64,000 bases of DNA from Candidatus Micrarchaeota archaeon CG1_02_47_40 (GTDB lineage Archaea; Micrarchaeota; Micrarchaeia; Anstonellales; CG1-02-47-40). Location: positions 1 to 64,000 of the forward strand of contig MNVE01000002.1 in NCBI GenBank assembly GCA_001871475.1, given 5' to 3'. The notes beneath the pieces were generated by a model. That model was not told the DNA's origin. It worked only from the letters and a program-made list of their open reading frames with translations, and made no database searches. Positions 30,159-38,062 of the stretch are shown here, one piece after another. The translations under genes and the position numbers were made by a program. Each line of letters starts with the position of its first letter. Position 1 is the first letter of the stretch.

Positions 30159-31085
30159 TTACTCTTTCTTTTCCTCTTTTTGTGCGTCTTCAGCTTTTTT
30201 CTCTTCTTTTTTTGCCACAGCCGCGCCGGTCATCTTCCCAAGTGCGTTTGCCTCCCTAACTGCCTTCTGCAATAAAATATCCGCGACGCTTTCCGAGTAA
30301 ATGTCCCCGTTGAGCGCCATATTTCTTGCCTGCGAAAGAGCGTTTGAGAGCATTATGCCGACAGTCTGTTCGGTTGGGTAGCCGGAGTTTATTGAAACGT
30401 TGTTTGCCTGCATTATCGCATTTATTATCCCGCTTCTGATTTCCGCCTCATCTATCTTAAGGTGCTCCCTGTCAAACACGATTCCTTCCTCATCGCTTGC
30501 GCCTGCCATCTCCACTCCGGTTTCAAATGGCAGTATGCCAAGCTTCTGCAGTGCCTTGCAAACGGCGGCAGGTATTTTTTCCCCTTTCTTTGCGACCACC
30601 GAATCCTTTGCAATTACAATCTTTCCCCCCTTTATCTGCGCATTTATGTTCGCTCCTTTCAATTCAGTAAGCGCAGGCCCAGGAGGAAGGTTTGTTTCCC
30701 CTGCCTCCACCTTAATATCCTCGTTTGCCGCCTGCCCGGGCTTTGCAGCCACCTTCCCGCGGTTCTTTCTGAAATACTGCGAGAGCGCGTAAGGGCTCAA
30801 TGAGGAGAGGAGCAATGCTGACGGGTTTTTGAGTTTTGAAAGAAGCCCCTGCCCCTTTCCCGCCTTTTCAATCGCGCGGGAGAGCACGCTGTTTTTAGCA
30901 ACCACGAATTCCACATTTCCGCGCAAACCTTTGCGCGCTTTTTGCAGAAACCTGTCAGGAATCTTCTTCAAATCAACCAAGCCAAGCACTTTTGCTGAAG
31001 CTATCTTTTTTGCAAGCGCTTCCACCTGCCTTTTCTTTTTGGCAATAGCCCTCCTTTCCTTTTTCTCTTCTTTTTTTCTTGCCAT
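30159..31085 (-). CDS. rplP0: Ribosomal protein P0 (uL10)
   Basis: Anchors the P1 dimers to 23S rRNA. An rRNA-binding domain (about 1-100) is followed by an inserted domain (about 105-185, GPALTELKGANINAQIKGGKIVIAKDSVV) and the P1-binding helices. The tail ends in a Lys/Glu run (KAEDAQKEEKKE) and lacks the usual GLxxLFG factor-binding motif. The start is ATG 31085 (MARKKEEKK). The second gene of the operon. Confidence 0.95.
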   Translation of the reverse strand: MARKKEEKKERRAIAKKKRQVEALAKKIASAKVLGLVDLKKIPDRFLQKARKGLRGNVEFVVAKNSVLSRAIEKAGKGQGLLSKLKNPSALLLSSLSPYALSQYFRKNRGKVAAKPGQAANEDIKVEAGETNLPPGPALTELKGANINAQIKGGKIVIAKDSVVAKKGEKIPAAVCKALQKLGILPFETGVEMAGASDEEGIVFDREHLKIDEAEIRSGIINAIMQANNVSINSGYPTEQTVGIMLSNALSQARNMALNGDIYSESVADILLQKAVREANALGKMTGAAVAKKEEKKAEDAQKEEKKE

Positions 31086-31099
31086 AAATATCAACTGTT

Positions 31100-31750
31100 T
31101 TAATCTGCCTTATTCTCTCCCGCCTTAATCGCTTTTCCCATGGTCAGTTTCACGTAAATATTCTTTATGCTGGGAAATCCAACTTTTTCAACTACTCTGT
31201 CAAATACTGCTTCTGCATTCTCCCCAAGCTCCTCAATTCCCATGCTTTCAGTGCCGATTGCGCACTGCGCTACCGGAAGATTTTTTCCCTTTGTTGCCAG
31301 TTTCACGCTCTTTTTCAGCCTCTCCATCATCTGTGAAACTGTCGCGCCCACAATCGGTCTTGGAAGGTTTCCCCTTGAGCCTAATACCTGCCCTAAGCTT
31401 TTTCCGACTGCCATCATGAGGTTTGGCTGTGCCAAAAACACGTATTCGCCTGCCATTTTCTTGAGTTTCTTCTTTTCCTTTCCAAGCAGTGCAATGCTGT
31501 TAGCATCAATAACCAAATCCGCGCCCGCATTCTTTGCGTCAAGCGCAAACTGCTGGTCTGCAAACACCGCAACCTTCTTTGACTTCCCCCTTCCCTTTGG
31601 GAGTATCACGTCAAGGTTGAGCTTGTTTTCGGGCTTTGAGAAATCCACTCCCCTAAAATTGAATATGAGTTCCACTGTCTGCGTGAACTTCCTTTTCCCC
31701 TTTTCCGCAAGGGCTTTTTCTATTGCTTTTCTTAAGTCCGATTTCTGCAT
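31100..31750 (-). CDS. rpl1: Ribosomal protein L1 (uL1)
   Basis: Forms the mobile L1 stalk that handles deacylated tRNA. The ends of the protein build domain I (RKFTQTVELIFNFRGVDFSKPENKLNLDVILPKG and KNIYVKLTMGKAIK). The Rossmann-like domain II holds VFADQQFALDAKNAGADLVI. The signature VGKSLGQVLGSRGNLPRPI is clear. It heads the P0/P1 operon; L11 is not adjacent. L1 often autoregulates this operon in archaea, but I did not identify a binding site. Confidence 0.96.
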   Translation of the reverse strand: MQKSDLRKAIEKALAEKGKRKFTQTVELIFNFRGVDFSKPENKLNLDVILPKGRGKSKKVAVFADQQFALDAKNAGADLVIDANSIALLGKEKKKLKKMAGEYVFLAQPNLMMAVGKSLGQVLGSRGNLPRPIVGATVSQMMERLKKSVKLATKGKNLPVAQCAIGTESMGIEELGENAEAVFDRVVEKVGFPSIKNIYVKLTMGKAIKAGENKAD

Positions 31751-31863
31751 GTTTTCACTCCCTCCTGCTTCTGTTTTAGCAGTAATAACGGGAAAACTCG
31801 TTTAAGTGGGATGTGTTATATCTGCACCTCTTTAAAAACCTTTTGCGCCCCTAACCTTTCCTT

Positions 31864-32427
31864 ATGGAAAATAAAAATCTCCTCAATTTCCTCCATGAGC
31901 TTTCCATGCTCAAGCGCATAAAAAGGGAGGGCTGGCGCATTGCGGGAGTGGAAATGCCGGAAAGCGTGTCTGAACATTCTTTAAGGGCGGCGCAGATTGG
32001 ATACGTTTTGGCGAAGATGGCGGGAAATGCCGATGCGCATCGCGTATGCTCTATGCTCGTATTCCACGATATAGGGGAGTGCAGAATAGGAGATTTGCAC
32101 AAAATCGCCCAAAGGTATGTGAAGGCGGATGAGGAGCGAGTGGTAAGAGAGCAAACAGAGAAATTGGGAGAGGCGGGAAAAGAAATTTTCGCTCTTTGGA
32201 AGGAAGTTGAAGAGCAAAGCACAAAAGAAGGAATTATTGCAAAGGATGCGGATTTTCTGGAAGTTGCAATCACGGCAAAAGAGTACATGGAACTCGGCTA
32301 CCCGTCAGCAAAAGACTGGATAGAAAATGTCGGGGGAAAACTGCGCACTCCTTCAGCAAAAGAACTGTTCTCAATACTCCTAAACTCCTCTTCTTCTGGC
32401 TGGTGGAAGGGGCTAAAGAAGAAATAG
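31864..32427 (+). CDS. HD-domain hydrolase, YfbR-like nucleotidase family
   Basis: A metal-dependent phosphohydrolase of about 187 residues. The HD motifs are H in VSEHSLRAAQIG (about 38), HD in VFHDIGECRIGDL (about 70) and a later D in KDADFLEVAI. This matches the 5'-deoxynucleotidase group that acts on nucleoside monophosphates. A CTTTAAAAA box about 30 bases upstream suggests leaderless mRNA. It diverges from L1 and its end overlaps the HicB-like gene by 15 bases. Confidence 0.87.
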   Translation: MENKNLLNFLHELSMLKRIKREGWRIAGVEMPESVSEHSLRAAQIGYVLAKMAGNADAHRVCSMLVFHDIGECRIGDLHKIAQRYVKADEERVVREQTEKLGEAGKEIFALWKEVEEQSTKEGIIAKDADFLEVAITAKEYMELGYPSAKDWIENVGGKLRTPSAKELFSILLNSSSSGWWKGLKKK

Positions 32428-32589
32428 TTTCACAGCATCCTTCAAATTCTCTAAAGCCTCTTCCTGGCTTTTGCCAAAGCTTGAAATATCAAACTGGGGA
32501 CAGAGGGAAATTGAGTGTCCTGCGGGACACTGCTCCGCGCCTTCGGTGCGGACGAACTGCTCTTCCTCCTTCCAAATGACTGCTGTCAT
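32413..32589 (-). CDS. HicB-like antitoxin with in-frame hairpin insertion
   Basis: The fold signature TAVIWKEEEQFV ... SLCPQFDISSFGKSQEEALENLKDAVKLFL matches small HicB proteins. A segment of about 14 residues (RTEGAEQCPAGHSI) interrupts the normally continuous strand pair and maps to two hairpins at 32515-32552. The ORF opens at ATG 32622, but a TATA box (TATTATAAT, 32621-32629) overlaps that codon, so I start at ATG 32589 (MTAVIW). No HicA toxin gene is adjacent, so it is an orphan. Confidence 0.7.
   Translation of the reverse strand: MTAVIWKEEEQFVRTEGAEQCPAGHSISLCPQFDISSFGKSQEEALENLKDAVKLFLL
32515..32552. repeat. Double hairpin inside the HicB-like gene
   Basis: GTGTCC-TGCG-GGACAC (32515-32530) is followed by TCCGCGC-CTTCG-GTGCGGA (32534-32552, one G-T pair). 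The span corresponds to the extra residues of the HicB-like protein. The GTGTCC/GGACAC stem recurs at 34507-34521. Confidence 0.7.
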
Positions 32590-32694
32590 CTCTCTTCCCT
32601 TCACCATGCTCTTCACCGTCATTATAATAGCTTTCCTCTCTTTATAATCTTGCGGTAGGAAAGCATTTAATCTTTGAATTAATTACTCTCCTCT

Positions 32695-34437
32695 ATGCGC
32701 TTCTCAATACTCGCACACGCCTTCTCACAGCTTGAGGAAACCTCCCTTCGCCTCAAAATGACCGACATATTAGCAGAGCTTTTCACCACCACCTCTCCTG
32801 CAATAGCCGATAAAGTGGTATATTTACTGCAGGGGGCAATTGCCCCTCCTTATGAAGGAATAGACATTGGAATAGGGGAAAAATTCGCAATAGAGGCAAT
32901 CTCCGTCTCCTGCGGCTACTCAAGAAAGGAAGTGGAATCATTATACAAAAAGGAAGGGGACTTGGGGGCAGTCGCCGAAATGCTCATCTCAAAAAAGAGG
33001 CAGTCCTCCCTTTACTCCCAGCCGCTGATGGTGGAAAAAGTATTCGACTCTTTCATGAAATTGGCAAAACTGTCAGGAACCGGCTCGCAGGATGCGAAAA
33101 TAAAGGCATTGGCGGAATTGCTGAATTATGCTGCTCCTCTTGAGGCAAGGTACATCATCCGCTTTCCACTTGGAAAACTGCGCCTGGGGGTAGGCGACCC
33201 AACCATACTGGATGCGCTGTCAGTTTATGCACAGGGGGATAAGGGGATGCGCGAGGAGATAGAACGCGCCTACAACCTCTGCTCCGATTTGGGTTTTGTC
33301 GCAAAATCCTTTCTGGAGGATAAGGAGAGCATAAAGCACTTCAAAATCACTCCCTTCAAACCAATCCGCCCCGCACTCGCGGAGCGCCTCTCAACTTCAG
33401 AGGAGATAATGGAAAAGATAGGAAAATGCGCCATAGACGCAAAATACGATGGATTAAGGATGCAGGTGCACAAAAAAGGGGAAGAGGTTGAAATATACTC
33501 CCGCAAGCTTGAGAAGATGACGCACATGTTCCCTGAAATAGTTGAGGCAGTACGAAAGCTAAAGCAAGATGAACTCATTTTTGAGGGGGAGGCGCTTGCA
33601 TACAGTGAAAGGGAAAAGAAATACTATTCCTTCCAGACAACGATACAGAGAAAAAGAAAATATGGTATCGGCAAGATGAGCGAGGATTTCCCTCTGCGCC
33701 TCTTCGTGTTTGACATTTTGCAGGCGCAAGGAAAGGATTACACTCAAACTCCGTATGCGGAGAGAAGAAAGGCGCTTGAAAAGATATTCTCAAAAAACAG
33801 CACCCTGCCCCCATCCGAGCAAATACTCGCGGAAAATACCGATGAAGTTGAAAAATTCTTTCAAAAATGCATCCAGGAGGGATTGGAAGGCATAATCGCA
33901 AAGGATTTGACTTCCCCCTACATTGCAGGCGCAAGAAAGTTCGCCTGGATAAAACTGAAAAAGTCGTATGGGCAGATGGCAGATTCCATTGACGTAGTGA
34001 TAGTGGGGTATTATTTGGGAAAGGGGCATCGCGCTGATTTCAAGTTCGGGGGATTGCTCGCGGCAGTTTATAATGAAGAGACTGAAAAATTTGAAACCAT
34101 TGCAAGGATAGGGAGCGGATTCACAGAGGAAGAGATGCAGACTTTTCAAAAAATGCTAAAACCCTTAATAGTAAAGGAAAAGCCGAAAGAACTCTCCTCA
34201 AAAATCACGCCTGATTTCTGGTGCGAGCCGAAATACGTCATTACCGTTTCCGCAGATGAAATTTCCCATTCTCCCATGCACACCTGTGGCTATACTGATG
34301 AGAGAGGGTATGCGCTCCGCTTTCCGAGAATGGTGCAAATCAGGGGAGATAAGGGAATATACGACGTTACCACCACGGAGGAAATAAAGAAACTGTTTGA
34401 AATGCAAAGGAAGGGAAAAGGGACGGACGGACTATAG
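32695..34437 (+). CDS. lig: ATP-dependent DNA ligase
   Basis: Seals nicks in replication and repair. A 580-residue archaeal ligase with an N-terminal DNA-binding domain (1-220), a nucleotidyltransferase domain with catalytic K250 in KYDGLRMQVH, then FEGEALAY, the RLFVFDIL region and motif V EGIIAKDL...WIKLKK. The OB domain ends with motif VI-like RFPRMVQIRGDK. A CATTTAATC box 30 bases upstream implies leaderless mRNA. The stop codon lies inside the arm of the structured repeat that follows. Confidence 0.97.
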   Translation: MRFSILAHAFSQLEETSLRLKMTDILAELFTTTSPAIADKVVYLLQGAIAPPYEGIDIGIGEKFAIEAISVSCGYSRKEVESLYKKEGDLGAVAEMLISKKRQSSLYSQPLMVEKVFDSFMKLAKLSGTGSQDAKIKALAELLNYAAPLEARYIIRFPLGKLRLGVGDPTILDALSVYAQGDKGMREEIERAYNLCSDLGFVAKSFLEDKESIKHFKITPFKPIRPALAERLSTSEEIMEKIGKCAIDAKYDGLRMQVHKKGEEVEIYSRKLEKMTHMFPEIVEAVRKLKQDELIFEGEALAYSEREKKYYSFQTTIQRKRKYGIGKMSEDFPLRLFVFDILQAQGKDYTQTPYAERRKALEKIFSKNSTLPPSEQILAENTDEVEKFFQKCIQEGLEGIIAKDLTSPYIAGARKFAWIKLKKSYGQMADSIDVVIVGYYLGKGHRADFKFGGLLAAVYNEETEKFETIARIGSGFTEEEMQTFQKMLKPLIVKEKPKELSSKITPDFWCEPKYVITVSADEISHSPMHTCGYTDERGYALRFPRMVQIRGDKGIYDVTTTEEIKKLFEMQRKGKGTDGL

Positions 34438-34539
34438 CAAACCCGAAAAGTAACTGAACAGAAACTGCCGTCTTCTGCGGCTGTGGAAATTCCTATTCCC
34501 ACAGACGTGTCCAAAGGACACGCAGAGTTCGGGTTTGCT
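34436..34539. repeat. Cloverleaf-like structured repeat 1
   Basis: The outer 12-bp stem AGCAAACCCGAA (34436-34447) pairs perfectly with TTCGGGTTTGCT (34528-34539). It encloses three hairpins: GCCG/CGGC (34467-34481), CTGTGG/CCACAG (34481-34504) and GTGTCC-AAA-GGACAC (34507-34521). The outer arm starts within the ligase stop codon. It is not a tRNA, as no T- or anticodon-arm consensus is present. Confidence 0.75.
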
Positions 34540-34543
34540 AGTT

Positions 34544-34609
34544 GTGCCGCACGATTGACGCGAAGCGTCAAGACTTGTCCAGCAGGACAAGCAGATTTTC
34601 GTGCGGCGC
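34544..34609. repeat. Structured repeat 2 (three-way junction)
   Basis: The outer 11-bp stem at 34544-34554 pairs with 34599-34609 (one G-T). It encloses TTGACGC-GAA-GCGTCAA (34555-34571) and CTTGTCC-AGCA-GGACAAG (34574-34591). It follows element 1 by four bases. A TATA-like run for the next gene follows at once. Confidence 0.75.
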
Positions 34610-34663
34610 TATAACTTAATAAATATAACAAATGCAATTTATTCCGCCAAGAGGCTTGATTTT

Positions 34664-35911
34664 ATGCCAATAAAAGAAGCAGTTGTTTTAGCGGCAGGGC
34701 AGGGAAAGCGCCTGCATCCCTTAACGTATACTCGGCCAAAGTGCATGATAAACCTTGCAGGAAAGCCAATTTTGCGCCACGTGCTTGAAAATTTGAAGGA
34801 AGCAGGAGTGCAAAAAGCATACGTAGTTGTCAGCTACAAAAAGGAAACTATACTCGACTATTTTTCAAAAAATGACATCGGAATAAAAATAGAATTTATA
34901 GAGCAGGGTAAGAAATACGGCACTGCTGCCGCTTTTCTTGAGGCAAAAGGCAGAGTCAGCAATACTTTTTTCGGGGTAGCGGGAGACATAATCACCGAAG
35001 CGAGCGTTTTCAAAAAACTTGCAGGTGCGCATCAGGGGGAGATAACCGCGGCGCTGAAGGAAGTTGAGCACCCGGAGGAATATGGAATTGCCGAGGTAAA
35101 GGGAAATACCATACTTTCCTTTGAGGAAAAGCCCAAAATTCCAAAAACAAAGCTTTCAAACTGCTCCATTTACGCATTCGAGCCGTCAGTATTTGCAAAA
35201 ATGGAAAAGATAAGGCTTTCAAAGAGAGGAGAGTATGAAGTGACTGATTTGCTGAAAACAGGCGGTGCAGCCGCACTTTCAATTTCCGAATACTGGCTTG
35301 ACATGGGCCTGCCCTGGCAGCTTTTTGATGCAAATAAATTCCTGATAGAAAAACTGCCTGCGCAGGCTCGCGGAGTGGAGGATTGCAAGATAAAGGGAAA
35401 GATTTTCCTTGAGGCGGGTGCAGAGATAATTTCAAGCTACATAGATGGTCCGCTTTACGTGGGTGCAAACACCACCATCGGGCCGCACTCTTACATAAAG
35501 GGGTGCACCAGCATAGGCGCAAACTGCTGCATAGGGGATTCCACAACCGTAAAAAACAGCATAATATTTGACAGGACAAATGCAAAGCACTTGGCATACA
35601 TAGGCGACAGCGTTATAGGGGAGGGATGCAACTTCGGAGCAGCTGCGCAGATTGCGAATTTCCGCTTTGATGCCGGAAGCATAAAGGCAAAAGTGAATGA
35701 CGTGGTGATAGACACCAAGCGCAATAAGCTGGGCGCGATAATAGGCGATAATGTGAAGATGGGAGTGCTCTGCTCGGTGATGCCGGGAAAGATGATAGGG
35801 AATGACTGTTGGATAGGCGCAAACGTGATGGTTGAGGAGAATATAGAGCCGAATACGCATGTATTGCTGAAGCAGGAACTAATTAAGAAAAAGGTTGGGG
35901 CAAAGGAATAA
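34664..35911 (+). CDS. Bifunctional sugar-1-phosphate nucleotidylyltransferase / acetyltransferase
   Basis: The N-terminal nucleotidylyltransferase has the signature LAAGQGKRLHPLTYTRPKCMINLAGKP, then GVAGDIITEASVF and EEKPKIPK. From about residue 235 a left-handed beta-helix of hexapeptide repeats follows (YVGANTTIGPHSYIKGCTSIGANCCIG, GVLCSVMPGKMIGNDCWIGANVMV). This is the archaeal GlmU-like arrangement that makes UDP-N-acetylglucosamine or a related sugar nucleotide. I start at ATG 34664 (MPIKEAVVLAAG); ATG 34601 would add residues from the structured repeat. Confidence 0.92.
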   Translation: MPIKEAVVLAAGQGKRLHPLTYTRPKCMINLAGKPILRHVLENLKEAGVQKAYVVVSYKKETILDYFSKNDIGIKIEFIEQGKKYGTAAAFLEAKGRVSNTFFGVAGDIITEASVFKKLAGAHQGEITAALKEVEHPEEYGIAEVKGNTILSFEEKPKIPKTKLSNCSIYAFEPSVFAKMEKIRLSKRGEYEVTDLLKTGGAAALSISEYWLDMGLPWQLFDANKFLIEKLPAQARGVEDCKIKGKIFLEAGAEIISSYIDGPLYVGANTTIGPHSYIKGCTSIGANCCIGDSTTVKNSIIFDRTNAKHLAYIGDSVIGEGCNFGAAAQIANFRFDAGSIKAKVNDVVIDTKRNKLGAIIGDNVKMGVLCSVMPGKMIGNDCWIGANVMVEENIEPNTHVLLKQELIKKKVGAKE

Positions 35912-35919
35912 GCGAAAGC

Positions 35920-36552
35920 CTAACTCCCCTTCCTAGCTAATTTCTTCTTCGTCATCTTCAGCATAAAAAACGCATCCCTTTCCATCTCATCAAGGCGGAA
36001 GGAAATCAATTTCGCTTTCGCTGCAAGCGAAGGAATAACAATATACTCCAGCGAATTCACCCTTCTTTTCGTCTTCTCAATCTCCCTAATTAACTTTCTT
36101 ATTGAATTTTCCGTCTCCGCCAACTTCACAACCATCTGCAATGCCTCTTTAAAATTATCAGCCGCCTCATCTATTTTTGCATTTGATGCAAGAAGGTTTT
36201 TTTCACTTTCGCCATTTCCATTTCCGCTTACTTCCACAGAGGGTATTTTCACTCCCATGACATTGCGCACGTTTATCTTCACCTTCGGCGCCCGCTCGCT
36301 TGACATGGAAGCCGCCTCCACCTCAAACACCCCATGGTAGCTCTGGGCGATTGCAATTGAAGAATACGCCTTTTTCATGTGCGCATTCAATTGCCCCCGC
36401 AAATCGGATGCTTTTTTCAGTATCCTGAAAAATTCCAGCACAAGCGCGTCCCTTTTCTGCTTTAGCAGGGAATGCCCCTTTTTTGCAAGCTTCGCCCTTG
36501 CGCGGGATTTTAGCAGTTCCATCCTTGTCGGGTTGAATCTTTCTTCCACCAT
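35920..36552 (-). CDS. atpD: A-type ATP synthase subunit D
   Basis: The central rotor shaft. The helical hairpin signature is present: FNPTRMELLKSRARAKLAKKGHSLLKQKRDALVLEFF at the N terminus and ETENSIRKLIREIEKTKRRVNSLEYIVIP in the C-terminal helix. 210 residues is typical. It is the last gene of the operon, separated from subunit B by about 80 T-rich bases with no other gene. Confidence 0.97.
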   Translation of the reverse strand: MVEERFNPTRMELLKSRARAKLAKKGHSLLKQKRDALVLEFFRILKKASDLRGQLNAHMKKAYSSIAIAQSYHGVFEVEAASMSSERAPKVKINVRNVMGVKIPSVEVSGNGNGESEKNLLASNAKIDEAADNFKEALQMVVKLAETENSIRKLIREIEKTKRRVNSLEYIVIPSLAAKAKLISFRLDEMERDAFFMLKMTKKKLARKGS

Positions 36553-36631
36553 GCGTTATCATCCAATCTTGTTTTTTTCTTCTCATTCTTTTCTATCATC
36601 ATTTATTCCTGCGCCTTTCTCCTTCCATCCT

Positions 36632-38041
36632 TTACGCTTTCGCCTTTTCTCCTTCCTTTTCTTTTTTATCATAATATCTATTTCCGTATTTTTCTATGAA
36701 CTCGCTTTTCACCCTCTTCAACTCGCTTTTGGGCAGCATGGAAAGCAACTCCCATCCCAAGTCAAGCGTCTGTTCAATGCTCCTGTCCTCATGCGTTCCC
36801 TGCGAGATAAACCTCTTTTCAAACACATCCGCGAATTTCAGGTAAATCCTGTCCGTTTCGGAGAGCGCCTCTTCACCGACTACCGCAGACAGGCTCCTCA
36901 AATCCCTTCCGGTAGCGTAAGCGGCATAAAGCTGGTCAGCCACTCCCCTGTGGTCCTCGCGCGTTCTCTCTTTGCCAATCCCCAAATTCATAAGCCTTGA
37001 CAGGCAGGGAAGCACATCAACAGGCGGAATGATATTTTTTCTGTGAAGCTCGCGCCCAAGCACAATCTGCCCTTCCGTAATATATCCTGTCAAATCCGCA
37101 ATCGGATGCGTAATATCATCCCCTGGCATTGTGAGTATGGAGAACTGCGTAACCGTTCCCTTCTTCCCCTTTATCCTTCCCGCTCTTTCATAAATTGTAG
37201 AGAGGTCGGTGTACATATACCCTGGATACCCTCTTCTTCCAGGCACCTCTTCCCTTGCCGATGCAATCTCCCTTAACGCCTCGCAGTAATTAGTCATGTC
37301 CGTGATAATCACCAGCACGTGCATATCCTTTTCATATGCAAGGTATTCGGCAGTTGTCAGCGCAAGACGCGGGGTAATCAGCCTTTCCACCGAGGGGTCG
37401 TCCGCCAAATTCAAAAAAAGCACCGCCCGCCGTAGCGCACCCGTTTTCTCAAAATCCCTCATGAAAAACGAAGCTTCTTCGTGCGTAATCCCCACAGCGG
37501 CAAACACTACTGCAAATTCTTCCCCCTTGCCTTTCGTTTTTGCCTGCCTTGCAATCTGCACCGCCAATTGGTTGTGCGGCAAGCCGCTTCCCGAGAATAT
37601 TGGCAGCTTCTGTCCGCGCACAAGAGTGTTCATTCCGTCTATTGTGGAAACCCCTGTTTGTATGAAATCCCTCGGCTCATCGCGCGAGAAGGGGTTGATT
37701 GCCGAGCCGTTTATGTCCGGCCTCTGCTTTGCAATCGTTTTAGGCCCCCCGTCTTTCGGATTTCCAAGTCCGTCAAACACCCTTCCAAGCATCTCATCAG
37801 ACACTGCAATCTTCATTGTTTCCCCGAGGAATTTCACCTTTGTCTTCTCCACATCAAGCCCGGCAGTAGTTCCGAAAACCTGCACCACCGCCAAGCCGCG
37901 GCTTGTTTCGAGCACCTGCCCTGTTTTCTTCTCTCCGCTAGGCAGTGTAATCTCAACAAGCTCGTTGTAACCCACTCCCTCAACCCCCTCAACGAAAACA
38001 AGAGGGCCTGCAATCTTATTCACTGTTTTGTATTCCTTCAT
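36632..38041 (-). CDS. atpB: A-type ATP synthase subunit B
   Basis: The non-catalytic nucleotide-binding subunit of the A1 head. The beta-barrel N terminus ([24 protein letters not shown]) is followed by the ATPase core lacking a full Walker A ([14 protein letters not shown]), as expected for [34 protein letters not shown] and SALSRLMN-like [11 protein letters not shown] follow. ATG 38041 with AAAGGTGAT upstream is preferred. 21 bases from subunit A. Confidence 0.97.
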   Translation of the reverse strand: MKEYKTVNKIAGPLVFVEGVEGVGYNELVEITLPSGEKKTGQVLETSRGLAVVQVFGTTAGLDVEKTKVKFLGETMKIAVSDEMLGRVFDGLGNPKDGGPKTIAKQRPDINGSAINPFSRDEPRDFIQTGVSTIDGMNTLVRGQKLPIFSGSGLPHNQLAVQIARQAKTKGKGEEFAVVFAAVGITHEEASFFMRDFEKTGALRRAVLFLNLADDPSVERLITPRLALTTAEYLAYEKDMHVLVIITDMTNYCEALREIASAREEVPGRRGYPGYMYTDLSTIYERAGRIKGKKGTVTQFSILTMPGDDITHPIADLTGYITEGQIVLGRELHRKNIIPPVDVLPCLSRLMNLGIGKERTREDHRGVADQLYAAYATGRDLRSLSAVVGEEALSETDRIYLKFADVFEKRFISQGTHEDRSIEQTLDLGWELLSMLPKSELKRVKSEFIEKYGNRYYDKKEKEGEKAKA

Positions 38042-38062
38042 CCATATCACCTTTTTGAAAAT

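Noticed and set aside
32413-32622. HicB-like protein as a pseudogene
   Set aside because: The frame is open across the insertion and the flanking fold motifs are intact, so a functional protein remains possible.
34436-34609. tRNA or tRNA-like genes
   Set aside because: There is no T-loop, anticodon loop or acceptor consensus despite the cloverleaf-like pairing.
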